59,553 bases of DNA, taken from assembly GCF_000373585.1 (NCBI RefSeq), contig NZ_KB891877.1, positions 142,581 through 202,133 of the forward strand, written 5' to 3'. The translations under genes were made by a program, and so were the position numbers. The notes beneath the pieces are model-generated. The model was not told where the DNA came from, did no database searches, and was given only the letters and a program-made list of their open reading frames with translations. This DNA is from Streptomyces sp. MspMP-M5 (GTDB lineage: Bacteria > Actinomycetota > Actinomycetes > Streptomycetales > Streptomycetaceae). This document shows positions 24,593-33,124 of this stretch, one piece after another. Within the stretch, counting starts at the first letter, position 1; every line of letters begins with the position of its first letter.

Positions 24593-25656
24593 GTGGCGGC
24601 CTCCGCCCGCTTGCGGACCCAGGCGTTCAGCAGCGTGGCGAGCAGCAGCATCGCGCCGAGGAAGAACTTGTACCAGTCCGGATTCCACTGCGCGTAGACG
24701 ATGCCCTTGCTGGCCATGCCGAAGATGAACGCGCCGACCGCGGCGCCGATCGCCGAGCCGAAGCCGCCGGTCATCAGGCAGCCGCCGACCGCCGCCGCGA
24801 TGATGTAGAGGAACTCGTTGCCGACGCCGTCGCCGGACTGGATCGCGTCGAACGAGAACAGCAGGTGCTGGCCGGAGATCCAGGCGCAGAACGCGACGCC
24901 CATGTAGAGGCCGATCCTGGTGCGGGTCACGGGGACGCCGACCGCCCGGGCCGCGTCCGCGTTGCCGCCCACCGCGAAGATCCAGTTGCCGGCCCGGGTC
25001 CGCAGCAGGATCCAGGTGGCGACCGCGACCAGCACCAGCCACCACACGATGGTGATCTGGATGTCCACGCCGCCGACGGTCAGGTGCGAGGCGAAGACCG
25101 CCCGGCCGGACGCGAAGCCCTCCATGTCGGAGATGGACTTGGTCGAGACGGTGCCGCTGATCAGCTTGGTGAAGCCCAGGTTGAGGCCGGTCAGCATGAA
25201 GAAGGTGCCCAGCGTGATCACGAAGCTGGGCAGCTTCGTCCGGGTCAGCAGCACCCCGTTGAGGACGCCGAAGCACAGCGTGACCAGGAGCGAGACCCCG
25301 ACGCCGACCCAGGTGTTGGCGGTCATCTGGTAGCTGAACATCGACGAGACCAGCGCCGAGCTGACGACCATGACGCCGGCCGAGAGGTCGAACTCCCCGC
25401 CGATCATCAGCAGCGCCACCGGCACGGCCATGATCCCGATCGTCGAGGAGGCGTAGAGGATCGTGGAGAGACTGGCGGGCCGCAGGAAGGGTTCGGCGAC
25501 CAGCGAGAAGAAGACGAAGACGGCGACGGCGCCGACCACCGAGCCCAGCTCGGGGCGGCCCATCAGCCGGCGCGCCAGGGAGCGGTGCAGCAGCCGCTCG
25601 TCGCCCGCGCCGCCGGCGGGCGCGGGCTTCCGGGTCGGGGCGTCGGCCGCGCTCAT
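24589..25656 (-). CDS. Sugar ABC transporter permease (RbsC-like)
   Basis: A 355-residue inner-membrane permease of the ribose/xylose/fructose BPD_transp_2 family. There are about nine to ten hydrophobic helices. The family motif [10 protein letters not shown] is at about residue 100, and the cytoplasmic loop [21 protein letters not shown] is the ATPase coupling segment. A 35-residue polar N-terminus precedes the first helix. It overlaps both neighbours by ATGA, so the importer is a tight three-gene unit. It probably forms a homodimer. Confidence 0.9.
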   Translation of the reverse strand: MSAADAPTRKPAPAGGAGDERLLHRSLARRLMGRPELGSVVGAVAVFVFFSLVAEPFLRPASLSTILYASSTIGIMAVPVALLMIGGEFDLSAGVMVVSSALVSSMFSYQMTANTWVGVGVSLLVTLCFGVLNGVLLTRTKLPSFVITLGTFFMLTGLNLGFTKLISGTVSTKSISDMEGFASGRAVFASHLTVGGVDIQITIVWWLVLVAVATWILLRTRAGNWIFAVGGNADAARAVGVPVTRTRIGLYMGVAFCAWISGQHLLFSFDAIQSGDGVGNEFLYIIAAAVGGCLMTGGFGSAIGAAVGAFIFGMASKGIVYAQWNPDWYKFFLGAMLLLATLLNAWVRKRAEAAT

Positions 25657-26666
25657 CGGGTCCCCCGCTGGGTGTACTCCTGGAGGGCCGCGGCGTCCTT
25701 CTTGGTGATCACCTGGGGCCCGGTGAGCACCGGCTTGCCACCGCCGAGCATGTCCGCGTTGTACTTGTACAGCCACAGCAGGTCGACCGCCTGGTAGCCC
25801 TGGAGGTAGGGCTGCTGGTCGACCGCGAAGCCCAGGGAGCCGTCCTTCAGGCCCTTGGCGACCTGCGCGTTGAGGTCGAAGGTGTCGACCTCGGCCTTGC
25901 TGCCGGCCTGTTCCCTGGCCTGAACGGCGGTGGGCGCGAACGGCGCGCCCAGGGTGACCACGGCGTCGATGGACGGGTCGGCCTGGAGCTTGGACTCGAT
26001 GGACGCCTCCACGTCCGGCATGTTGGTGCCGTCCACGTACAGCTTCTGCAGCTCGCCCTTGAAGGTCTTCGCGGCGCCGTCGCAGCGCTGCTCGTGACCG
26101 ACGTTGCCCTGCTCGTGCAGGACGCACAGCGCCTTCTTCTTGCCGCGCTTGGTCAGCTCCTCGCCGACCGCCTCGCCGGCCACCGTCTCGTCCTGGCCGA
26201 TGTGGGTGAGCGCGCCGAACGCCTTGGACTCCTCGGCGCCGGAGTTCACCGTGACCACCGGGATGCCGGCCTTCTCGGCCTTGAGGACCACGTCCTTCAT
26301 CGCGTCCGGCTTGGCCAGCGAGACGATCAGCCCGTCGACCTTCTGGTCGATGTAGGACTGCACCAGCTGGCTCTGCCGCTGGGCCTCCTTGTCGTGCGCG
26401 TAGACGAAGTTGATGTTGTCCTTGACGGCGGCCTGCCGGGCGCCGTTCTGCACGATGTCCCAGAAGGTGTCGCCGTCTCCGGAGTGGGTGACCATCGCGA
26501 AGGTCCACCGGGGGGTGTGCACGGCGGCCTTGCCGCCGGCGGTCTGCGCGGCGCGCTCCTCCTCCGCCCGCTTGCCTCCGGTGCTGCTGCACCCCGCCAG
26601 GGAGGCGCCGAGCAGCGCCGCCAACACGGCGGCCGCGATGCGTCCTCTTCTTCGAACCCTTGCCAC
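25653..26666 (-). CDS. Sugar-binding lipoprotein of ABC importer
   Basis: A 337-residue type I periplasmic-binding-family lipoprotein. The start GTG 26666 gives a signal peptide with lipobox LAGC about 26 residues in. The two-lobe Peripla_BP_4 pattern is clear: [37 protein letters not shown] and [17 protein letters not shown]. An unusual feature is a Cys pair (LCVLHEQG and QRCDGAA) that could form a disulfide. The ligand is probably a pentose, hexose or inositol, as is usual for this group. A GntR gene lies upstream and a palindrome at 26966 is the likely operator. Confidence 0.88.
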   Translation of the reverse strand: MARVRRRGRIAAAVLAALLGASLAGCSSTGGKRAEEERAAQTAGGKAAVHTPRWTFAMVTHSGDGDTFWDIVQNGARQAAVKDNINFVYAHDKEAQRQSQLVQSYIDQKVDGLIVSLAKPDAMKDVVLKAEKAGIPVVTVNSGAEESKAFGALTHIGQDETVAGEAVGEELTKRGKKKALCVLHEQGNVGHEQRCDGAAKTFKGELQKLYVDGTNMPDVEASIESKLQADPSIDAVVTLGAPFAPTAVQAREQAGSKAEVDTFDLNAQVAKGLKDGSLGFAVDQQPYLQGYQAVDLLWLYKYNADMLGGGKPVLTGPQVITKKDAAALQEYTQRGTR

Positions 26667-27031
26667 GAGGACTTGCCTTTCCCGCTCTTGTCGCTGTCCC
26701 GGGTCTGTCTGGTGTCGCCGCGGAGCCGGCCGGCTACCGGACCGGGCAACCTTCCAAGTATCCGTTACCGGAGTTCTGTGCCGTTTCATGGGGTCCCGGC
26801 CCCGACCGGGACGGGCGGGACGGTAGGGGTTCGGAGAGTTCCGGACCGGCTGCTTCCGGGCCGGGCCGTGCTGACGCTGCTCATGGTGGACCGCCTTCGC
26901 TCCCCCGCCGCCGGATTGCGGCTGGAGGAGTTCTAGCGGCGCCCGCCGAGCCGCGTCAATGGTTTGTCAGAACATTCTGACGACGAGCGGCCCACGCGCT
27001 CCGGCCCCGCTCCACCGTACGGCCTGGCGGT
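26667..27031. other. Promoter region of the sugar importer operon
   Basis: These 365 bases hold no gene. Apart from the GntR-type palindrome at 26966-26981 I see nothing further to name. The importer promoter must lie here. Confidence 0.5.
26966..26981. promoter_or_regulatory. Candidate GntR operator
   Basis: GTCAGAACATTCTGAC has 7-bp arms GTCAGAA/TTCTGAC around a 2-base centre. It sits between the GntR gene stop and the importer operon, which is the place expected for control of the importer by the neighbouring GntR/HutC regulator. Confidence 0.6.
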
Positions 27032-27805
27032 TCAGGGCCGGACCAGCAGCTGGAACTCGAAGGCGTAGCGGGACGCGCGGTAGACGTGCGAGCCGTACTC
27101 CACCGCACGGCCGGTGTCGTCGAAGGTGGTGCGCTGCATCGTGAGCAGCGGGGCGCCCTCGGACTCGTCGAGCCGGGCGGCCTCCTCGGCGCAGGCGGCG
27201 CGGGCGCCGACCGCCTGGCGGGCGCTGTGCAGGGTGATCCCGGCCGCCCGCATCAGGCGGTAGAGGCCGGTCTGCTCCAGGTCGGCGGTCTCCAACCGCA
27301 GCAGGCCGGCGGGGAGGTGGTTGCGCAGGTGGGCGACCGGCTCGCCGTGGGTCGTCCGGAGCCGCTCGATCAGGACGACCTCCGCGCCCTCCGCGATCCC
27401 CAGCGCGGCGGCGACCTCGGCGTCCGCCTCGGTGGTGGTGTTCCGCAGGACGCGGGTGGCGGGCTTCTGCCCGGCCGCCTCCAGGTCGTCGTAGAGGCTG
27501 CTGAGCTCCAGGGGGCGCCTGACCTGGCTGTGCACGACCTGGGTGCCGATGCCGCGGCGGCGGACCAGCAGCCCCTTGTCGACCAGTGACTGGATCGCCT
27601 GGCGCACCGTGGGCCGGGACAGGCCGAGCCGGCCGGCCAGTTCGATCTCGTTGCCCAGCAGGCTGCCGGGGGCCAGCAGGCCGTTCTCGATCGCGGCCTC
27701 CAACTGCTGCGACAGCTGGAAATACAGCGGGACCGGACTGCTCCGGTCCACGCTGAACTGGACGGGGCTCTCGGCGCCCCCGGCATCTCTCTCGCGTTTC
27801 CCCAC
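27032..27805 (-). CDS. GntR-family (HutC subfamily) regulator
   Basis: A 257-residue GntR/HutC regulator counted from GTG 27805; a GTG at 27829 would add eight residues. The winged helix covers about residues 20-85 (VPLYFQLSQQLEAAIENG, then ELAGRLGLSRPTVRQAIQSL). The UTRA ligand domain follows, with its typical ending YGSHVYRASRYAFEFQL. HutC-type proteins usually bind phosphorylated sugars or amino-acid derivatives. It precedes the ABC sugar importer on the same strand, and a palindrome lies between them, so it is probably the local repressor. Confidence 0.87.
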   Translation of the reverse strand: MGKRERDAGGAESPVQFSVDRSSPVPLYFQLSQQLEAAIENGLLAPGSLLGNEIELAGRLGLSRPTVRQAIQSLVDKGLLVRRRGIGTQVVHSQVRRPLELSSLYDDLEAAGQKPATRVLRNTTTEADAEVAAALGIAEGAEVVLIERLRTTHGEPVAHLRNHLPAGLLRLETADLEQTGLYRLMRAAGITLHSARQAVGARAACAEEAARLDESEGAPLLTMQRTTFDDTGRAVEYGSHVYRASRYAFEFQLLVRP

Positions 27806-27918
27806 GCTCGCGAGCGTATCCGCCCGCACACATGACGGGAAGTCCGGAGGTCACATTGTCCGGACAAGGACGGTCGCGGGTCCGGACGGGCGGCGCACGC
27901 GGCGGGCCGGCCGCGGCG

Positions 27919-28668
27919 CTACCAGGGCAGCGGGCGGCCGTCGCGGAAGAAGCCGCCGGTGGGCCCGTCATCGGGGAGGGTCGCCGCGTACAGGACGCTC
28001 GCCGCGCCCTCCGCGACCGGCCGGCCGCCCGCCCCGCCCATGTCGGTGGCCACCCAGCCCGGGCAGACCGCGTTGACGAGAATCCCGTCCGGCCGTAGCT
28101 CCGCGGCGAGCATCCTGGTCAGCGCGTTCAGGGCGGCCTTGGTGACGGCGTAGGCGGGGGTGCCGCCGCCCATGGACGACAGCGAGCCGGCCTCGCTGGA
28201 GACATTGACCAGCCGGGGGTGCGCCGAGGCGCGCAGCAGCGGGACGAAGGCGAAGGCCATCCGCCACGGCCCGTAGAGGTTGGTCTCGGCGGCCTCGCGC
28301 ACCACCGCCAGATCGGCGGTGGCGGCCCGCTGCCAGGTGTCGTAGGTGATCGCCGCGTTGTTGACCAGCACGTCCAGCCGGCCGAAGGCGTCGGCGACCC
28401 GGGCCGCGGCCCGCGCCACGCTGCGGTCGTCGGTGACGTCGAGCTGGAGCGGACGGATGTCCGCGGTGCCGGCCGGCGCCGCGGCGCGCAGCTCCTCGGC
28501 CACGCGCCCGGCGGCGTCCTCATCGCGCCCGGTGAGCAGCACGGTGTGGCCGCGTCCGGCCAGCTGGCGGCACACCTCGCGCCCGATGCCCCGGGTGGCG
28601 CCGGTGACGAGGGCGAGGGGCGCGGCGGGAGAGCCGGGCGCGGCGGGAGAGTCGGTGGGGGTCGGCAT
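27919..28668 (-). CDS. Short-chain dehydrogenase/reductase
   Basis: A 249-residue classical SDR. The NADP-binding motif is TGATRGIG (about residues 22-29), with Arg after it favouring NADPH. NNAAITY marks the NNAG position. The catalytic Ser is in NVSSEAGS, and Tyr-Lys is in YAVTK. Carbonyl reductase-like sequences share this layout. Substrate is unknown. The gene is monocistronic, between the GntR gene and a divergent VOC protein. Confidence 0.87.
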   Translation of the reverse strand: MPTPTDSPAAPGSPAAPLALVTGATRGIGREVCRQLAGRGHTVLLTGRDEDAAGRVAEELRAAAPAGTADIRPLQLDVTDDRSVARAAARVADAFGRLDVLVNNAAITYDTWQRAATADLAVVREAAETNLYGPWRMAFAFVPLLRASAHPRLVNVSSEAGSLSSMGGGTPAYAVTKAALNALTRMLAAELRPDGILVNAVCPGWVATDMGGAGGRPVAEGAASVLYAATLPDDGPTGGFFRDGRPLPW

Positions 28669-29040
28669 GGGGCTGCTCCTGTCGGGCGGTCGGGCTGTCG
28701 GGCCGGGCTGTGGGGCTGTCGGGTTGCCGGATACCTGGCCGGTCGCGGGCCGGCGGTCACCGTCGTCAGGACGCGTCCGCCCATATGGACGCCGACATGG
28801 GCGTGGGTACGGGCGTGGGTACGGACGTCGCTATGGCCGCCGGTGGGGCGGCGCGTCACGGGGGCGACGCCGAGGCGCCCCATCCAACACGAGCCTGATC
28901 CAAGGAAGTTGACGCCGATTCGGCCCACCCGGACCGTTCCGGCACGTAACATCCCGTCAGCCGGTCCGTCGCGCCCGTCCCTCGGTCCGCCGCCGTGCCC
29001 GACCACCGGTCCGCCGTTCCCGGCCCGCCAAGGAGCTTCC
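28669..29040. other. Divergent intergenic region with short simple repeats
   Basis: This 372-base gap between the SDR and VOC genes has no gene. It contains short direct repeats (GGGCTGTCGGG-like copies near 28695-28725 and GGGCGTGGGTAC twice near 28799-28822). They look like simple-sequence drift rather than an ordered element. Confidence 0.45.
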
Positions 29041-29421
29041 GTGTCCGTACGCCGCGTCGTCCCCGATCTCCATATCGCCCCCGACGGCGCCCCGGAGGCG
29101 CTGGCCGGCCACCGTGCCTTCTACGGGCTGCTGGGCTTCGAGGAGGTCATGAACCACGGCTGGGTGATGACGCTGGCCTCCCCCGCGAACCCCACCGCGC
29201 AGCTCACCTTCATGACGCACGACGCGACCGCGCCGGTCGCCCCGGACCTGAGCATCGAGGTCGAGGAGGTGGACGCGGCGTACGCGGCGGTCCGGGCCGC
29301 CGGTGCGCGGATCGTGCACCCGCTGCGCGACGAGGAGTGGGGGGTGCGCCGCTTCTTCGTCGAGGACCCGGACGGACGGGTGGTCAACGTCCTGGGCCAC
29401 CGCCGCCCGGCGGCGGACTGA
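29041..29421 (+). CDS. VOC (glyoxalase/bleomycin-resistance) family protein
   Basis: A 126-residue single VOC unit with two beta-alpha-beta3 modules. The first is ALAGHRAFYGLLGFEEV, then a strand with TAQLTFMTHDA. The second is VDAAYAAVRAAGARIVHPLR and ends GVRRFFVEDPDGRVVNVLGH. The metal-site positions (Glu in SIEVEEVD and EDPDG) look present but the first His is not obvious. Start GTG 29041 follows AAGGAG. VOC proteins include glyoxalases, dioxygenases and drug-binding proteins; no specific role can be chosen. Confidence 0.8.
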   Translation: MSVRRVVPDLHIAPDGAPEALAGHRAFYGLLGFEEVMNHGWVMTLASPANPTAQLTFMTHDATAPVAPDLSIEVEEVDAAYAAVRAAGARIVHPLRDEEWGVRRFFVEDPDGRVVNVLGHRRPAAD

Positions 29422-29464
29422 GCCGGCGCCGCCCGCGGAGACCCGTCGGCAGCGCCCTCGTTCA

Positions 29465-30310
29465 TCAATTCATCCAGACGTCCTCGTACTTCCGGTAGGT
29501 GCCGTCGTGGGTGGCGAGGTGGACCCACTGGTCCACATACGCCTTGAACGGGTCGTCGCCGCGGGGCAGCGCGTACGCCTTCTCGGAGAAGGTGAACGGC
29601 CGGTCGGGGTGGACCGCGCACAGTTCGGGGTGGACCTTGGCCTGGTACCGGGTCTCACTGGCGTCGGTCATCATCACGTCCGCGCGGCCGGCGATGATCT
29701 CGTCGAAGATCGTGGTGTTGTCCGGGTGGACGGTGAGGGTGGCCCGCTTGATGTGGGCGCGGGCGAACTGCTCGTTGGTGCCGCCCGGGTTGACGACGAC
29801 ACGGGTGCCGGGGCGGTCGATCTGCTCCAGGCTCTGGTACTTCGCCTGGTCCGCGCAGCGGACGATGGGCGTCTTGCCGTCAGTGCGGGTCGGCTCGCTG
29901 AAGTAGACCGAGCGGGCGCGGGCCAGGGTGATCGAGACGCCGCCCATGCCGATGTCGCAGCGGCCGGCCGTCAGGTCGCCGACCAGTGCGGACCAGGTCG
30001 TCGGGACGTAACGGGGCGTGGCGTCCAGGCTCTTGGCGAGGTCCCGGGCCATGTCGATGTCCACGCCGCGGTAGCCGCCGGTGGCGGGGTCGCGGTAGCT
30101 GAAGGGGCGGTAGTCGCCGGTGGTGCAGACCCGCAGCACACCGCGGTGCGGGACGGCGTCCAGGAGCGTGGCCGGCCGCCGGTCCCGCTGGGCGACGGCC
30201 GCGGTGGCGGCGCCGGCGGCGGCCCGGGTGGGGGCGTGGGACACCGCCGGGGCCGCGGCGGTGACGGCGAGCAGGCAGGCGAGAGCGGGGAGGATCGCAG
30301 CGCGCTTCAT
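29465..30310 (-). CDS. pheC: Secreted cyclohexadienyl (prephenate/arogenate) dehydratase, PheC-type
   Basis: A 281-residue protein of the family 3 solute-binding fold. Its sequence follows Pseudomonas PheC far more closely than a transporter subunit: TTGDYRPFSYRDP, SALVGDLTAGRCDIGMGGVS, DGKTPIVRC, VVNPGGTNEQFARAHIK, VHPDNTTIFDEII and MMTDASETRYQAKVHPELCA are all counterparts of PheC segments as I recall them. The Glu in TDASET corresponds to the conserved PheC Glu. A signal peptide of about 25 residues has no lipobox, so the protein is released. PheC makes phenylalanine or phenylpyruvate from arogenate or prephenate outside the cytoplasm. No ABC permease is adjacent, which favours the enzyme reading. 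Confidence 0.75.
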   Translation of the reverse strand: MKRAAILPALACLLAVTAAAPAVSHAPTRAAAGAATAAVAQRDRRPATLLDAVPHRGVLRVCTTGDYRPFSYRDPATGGYRGVDIDMARDLAKSLDATPRYVPTTWSALVGDLTAGRCDIGMGGVSITLARARSVYFSEPTRTDGKTPIVRCADQAKYQSLEQIDRPGTRVVVNPGGTNEQFARAHIKRATLTVHPDNTTIFDEIIAGRADVMMTDASETRYQAKVHPELCAVHPDRPFTFSEKAYALPRGDDPFKAYVDQWVHLATHDGTYRKYEDVWMN

Positions 30311-30442
30311 CGTGGGCTGACTCCTGATCAGGTGGCCGAAGCGCTCAGGGTGGCAGAGCCCGGCCGCCGGGTGAAGCCCCCGCCCGGCCTGTGGACGGCG
30401 TCGGCCGCGGCCGGCCGGTCAGGCGCCGTACGGGCCCGCCGG

Positions 30443-31108
30443 TCAGGCCCCGTACGGGTCCGTCGGGCGGGACTCGCCCGGCTCGGGCACCGCGTCGGCG
30501 AGCCGGGCCAGGAGGTCCGCGGCGCGCTTGGCCACCGTCTCGCGGTCGCCCTCCGAGAGGGCCGAGCCCATGCCGACCGCGACGGCGCCGGCCGCGATCC
30601 ACTCCGGGGCGGTCTCGGGCGTCACACCGCCGGTGGGCACCAGCGGCGCCTGTGGCAGGGCGGCGCGGACGTCGGCGATCCAGGACGGGTGGCGGTCGGC
30701 GGCGGGGAACAGCTTGAGGGCGTCGGCGCCGAGCTCCAGGCCCCGCACGATCTCGGTGGGCGTGGAGACCCCGGCGAACACGGGGACGCCGTAGCGGTGG
30801 CCGGTGCGGATGACCTCGGCGTCCAGGCTCGGGGAGACCAGGTAACGGGCGCCGGCGTCCACCGCCATCCGGGCCGACGCGGCGTCAAGGACGGTGCCGG
30901 CGCCGATGACCGCGTCGTCGCCGAGCTCGCGGGAGAGGGTGGTGACCGCCTCCAGGGCGAACGGCGTGGTCAGGGATATCTCCAGGCTCGTGATGCCGGC
31001 CGACAGCAGGGTGTCGGCGGTGGCGCTCGCCTCGTCGTAGGTCCTGCTGCGGACGATGGCGAAAACGCGCTGCGCCAGTGCGGCCCGGGTGATCTCCCAG
31101 CGATACAC
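30443..31108 (-). CDS. eda: KDPG / 4-hydroxy-2-oxoglutarate aldolase
   Basis: A 221-residue class I aldolase of the KDPG/KHG family. The active-site Glu is E43 in SLEISLTTP, the Schiff-base Lys is K132 in ADALKLFPA, and the phosphate-binding GGVTPE precedes a Gly-rich end (VAVGMGSAL). The usual length is about 210 residues. Start GTG 31108 has AAGGAAGG upstream at a somewhat long distance. It cleaves 2-keto-3-deoxy-6-phosphogluconate to pyruvate and glyceraldehyde-3-phosphate. No Entner-Doudoroff dehydratase is nearby, so it may serve sugar-acid degradation. Confidence 0.9.
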   Translation of the reverse strand: MYRWEITRAALAQRVFAIVRSRTYDEASATADTLLSAGITSLEISLTTPFALEAVTTLSRELGDDAVIGAGTVLDAASARMAVDAGARYLVSPSLDAEVIRTGHRYGVPVFAGVSTPTEIVRGLELGADALKLFPAADRHPSWIADVRAALPQAPLVPTGGVTPETAPEWIAAGAVAVGMGSALSEGDRETVAKRAADLLARLADAVPEPGESRPTDPYGA

Positions 31109-31450
31109 GGCAGTTCGCCGTCCTTCCTTCTTCTCCGACGCCTCGCCGCGGGGACGCGGCTCACGACTGACCCAGCACTTTCCGGAGGCGTGCAGCGCCG
31201 GCCGACCGCTCATGGCCCCTTTGCCGCCGATGCCCGCCCATTCCTCGTTTCTGCCGAAACGCTACCGCCAACCACCGACAATCCTCTCTCGGGGTGCGCC
31301 CCTGTGCGCCCCTTCTGCCGAGAATGGGCGGAGGAGAGGGGGAAGTGGCCGGTGGGACCGCGGTGTCCGGGGGAGCACAACGGCGGCCGGGGTGCGTGGG
31401 CACCCCGGCCGCCGTGTGAACCGCTCGTGCGGTGATGTCGCGTGCCGGCC
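31109..31450. other. Intergenic region holding the RNase terminator
   Basis: No gene is supported in these 342 bases. A perfect 15-bp hairpin at 31381-31414 follows the RNase gene. The rest must carry the promoter of the aldolase gene. Confidence 0.5.
31381..31414 (-). terminator. Terminator of the RNase Sa-like gene
   Basis: A perfect 15-bp stem (CGGCGGCCGGGGTGC and its complement) with loop GTGG lies 36 bases after the RNase stop on the minus strand. Confidence 0.8.
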
Positions 31451-31909
31451 TCAGCAGCCGAAGTCGACGAGGTCGAAGGTCTTGTAGTGGTCGGCGGTGT
31501 AGTAGTCCTCCTTCTGCTTCTCACCGGTGACGATGCGTCGGGCACCACGGTCCGGCGAGCCCGGCGTGACCACGGTGTACTCGTGGTAGTAGTCCGTGCT
31601 CTGGGACGGCAGGACGCCTTCACGGTTGTCGAAGACGGTGCCGTCCTTCGGGTACGGGAAGGGGCCGCCCTTGGCGATCAGGTCGAGGGTGTCGTGGGCC
31701 TGGGACGGCAGCTTGGAGTAGCAGACGCTGCCGACCGAGGTGACGTGGACGGTCGCGGTGCGCACCGCGGCCGGGTGCGCCGTGGCGGCCGGCGTCGCGG
31801 CGACCGCCGTGCCACCGAGGAGGAGGGTCGAAACGAGGGCGCCTGCGGCGCCGATCCTGGTCATCCGTGGGGGGATTCTCATGCGCATCAGCATGACGCG
31901 CGTAGACAT
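31451..31909 (-). CDS. Secreted guanyl-specific ribonuclease (RNase Sa family)
   Basis: A 152-residue precursor (several in-frame ATGs; the true start may be 31882) with a signal peptide ending near AVA (about residue 37). The mature part is an RNase Sa orthologue, and with an offset of 56 all key residues align: catalytic E110 (Sa Glu54) in YYHEYTV, R125 (Arg69) in RGARRIVTG, H141 (His85) in TADHYKTF, and the disulfide C63-C152 (Cys7-Cys96). It cleaves RNA after guanosine outside the cell. Intracellular barstar-type inhibitors usually protect producers, but none is seen next to it. A perfect terminator follows. Confidence 0.92.
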   Translation of the reverse strand: MSTRVMLMRMRIPPRMTRIGAAGALVSTLLLGGTAVAATPAATAHPAAVRTATVHVTSVGSVCYSKLPSQAHDTLDLIAKGGPFPYPKDGTVFDNREGVLPSQSTDYYHEYTVVTPGSPDRGARRIVTGEKQKEDYYTADHYKTFDLVDFGC

Positions 31910-32025
31910 GCCCCTGTCAATCCCAAGGGGCTGATGTTTCCCGGGAGTTCACACGGATCGCGCACGGCCGGCGCAAACATCCGAAATGTTCCGCGACCTC
32001 GCCCGCCTCTCCGGGCGGCAGGGCG

Positions 32026-32044
32026 TTTTGCCTCTCAGGCAAAA
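32026..32044. promoter_or_regulatory. Perfect operator upstream of XRE-cupin gene
   Basis: TTTTGCCTCTCAGGCAAAA is a perfect palindrome with 8-bp arms and a CTC spacer, 38 bases before the start at 32083. With the second copy it forms a tandem pair typical of autorepression. Confidence 0.75.
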
Positions 32045-32046
32045 AC

Positions 32047-32063
32047 TTTGCCTCTCAGGTGAA
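32047..32063. promoter_or_regulatory. Second operator copy upstream of XRE-cupin gene
   Basis: TTTGCCTCTCAGGTGAA repeats the first site, with its left arm and spacer exact and its right arm degenerate. Centres are 20 bases apart, about two helical turns, which allows cooperative binding on one face. Confidence 0.7.
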
Positions 32064-32082
32064 GGCTGGCTATACCGGTGAC

Positions 32083-32712
32083 ATGACCGAGTTGCCCGAT
32101 CCGCCCACCGGCGCCGCCCCGGAGGAACTGACCACCGTGGCCCCGCGCCTGCGCGAGCTGCGGCGCCGCAGCGGGCTGACGCTGGAGACCGCGGCCCGGC
32201 GGGTGGGCCTGTCGCCCGCGCACCTGTCGCGGCTGGAGACCGGTCAGCGGCAGCCGTCGCTCCCGATGCTGCTGGCCCTGGCCCGTACGTACGGCACCAC
32301 GGTATCCGACCTGCTCGGCGAGACCGCCCCGGAGCGCGATCCGATCGTGCGGGCCGGCCGCGCCGAGCCCTCCGAGGCCGGCGGCTGGACGTACTGGACC
32401 GTCGGCGGGGCCGGGCGCGCCATGCAGGCGCTGCGGGTGCACGTACCGCAGCGGGCGCAGGGCGATCTGGTGCGGGTGCACCCCGGCGAGGAGTGGCTCT
32501 ACGTCCTCACCGGACGGCTGCGGCTCACCCTCGGCGAGGCGGTGCACGTTCTGGAGCCGGGGGACGCCGCGCACTTCGACTCGCTCGTCCCGCACCGGCT
32601 GGCCGCCGTCTCGCGCGGCGGCGCGGAGCTGTTGTTCGTCCACACGCTGCTGCAGAGCGGCGCCGCCGAACTGTGCCTGGGCGACCGCGCCGCGCACCGC
32701 CGCCCCGGCTGA
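32083..32712 (+). CDS. XRE-family regulator with C-terminal cupin
   Basis: A 209-residue two-domain regulator. The XRE helix-turn-helix (about residues 22-76) reads LRELRRRSGLTLETAARRVG then LSPAHLSRLETGQRQPSLPM. The cupin (about 130-195) contains VHPGEEWLYVLTGRLRLTLG and PGDAAHFDSLVPHRL. I chose ATG 32083 over GTG 32059 because the latter lies inside the second operator repeat. XRE-cupin proteins sense small metabolites such as polyamines or amino acids. The paired palindromes upstream indicate autoregulation. A small membrane protein gene follows 68 bases later and is probably co-transcribed. Confidence 0.87.
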   Translation: MTELPDPPTGAAPEELTTVAPRLRELRRRSGLTLETAARRVGLSPAHLSRLETGQRQPSLPMLLALARTYGTTVSDLLGETAPERDPIVRAGRAEPSEAGGWTYWTVGGAGRAMQALRVHVPQRAQGDLVRVHPGEEWLYVLTGRLRLTLGEAVHVLEPGDAAHFDSLVPHRLAAVSRGGAELLFVHTLLQSGAAELCLGDRAAHRRPG

Positions 32713-32780
32713 ACCGCGCCGTCCGCCGTTCCGCCCGCCACCACCCCGTCCACCGTCCCGGAAGGGAAGGACCGTCCGCC

Positions 32781-32972
32781 GTGCCCGACCAACCCACCCC
32801 CGCCCCGTCCACTCCCCCGGCCGGCGGCGTGCCCGAGGCCCCGACCTCCCGCCGCTACGTCGAGAACAAGCCACCGCGCGGCATGTACGTACGGGTCTTC
32901 ATCTACGTCGTGGCCACCCACGCACTGCTGGCCTTCATGAGCCTGCTGGTGGTCCTCGCCAAGTCCCGTTAG
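32781..32972 (+). CDS. Small single-pass membrane protein (DUF6126-like)
   Basis: A 63-residue protein starting at GTG 32781 after GGAAGGGAAGG. Residues 1-33 are Pro/Thr-rich with the conserved-looking RRYVENKPPRGMYVR, followed by one membrane helix (VFIYVVATHALLAFMSLLVV). I recall small proteins of this pattern (DUF6126) beside XRE-cupin regulators in Streptomyces. It may be the target or partner of the regulator. The function is unknown. Confidence 0.7.
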   Translation: MPDQPTPAPSTPPAGGVPEAPTSRRYVENKPPRGMYVRVFIYVVATHALLAFMSLLVVLAKSR

Positions 32973-33124
32973 GCGTCGAGCACCCCGGCCCCCTTGCCCC
33001 GGCCCGGCGATCGGGTGAACCCTGCTGGCGCACCGTGCCCGACGCGCGCCCGGCAGCGCGCTCTCGGCACGACGCACGCTCCAGACTCGTCCGTGAACCT
33101 CGCTGCACCGAGGAGGACCGAAGG

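Noticed and set aside
28669..28830. Simple repeats considered as a structured element
   Set aside because: Copies are short and irregular, and no dyad or reading-frame link is seen.
29465..30310. Gene 29465 considered as an ordinary amino-acid ABC binding protein
   Set aside because: No permease or ATPase is adjacent, there is no lipobox, and the sequence follows PheC over its whole length.
32059..32082. GTG 32059 as start of the XRE-cupin gene
   Set aside because: It falls inside the second operator repeat. ATG 32083 leaves both operators upstream.
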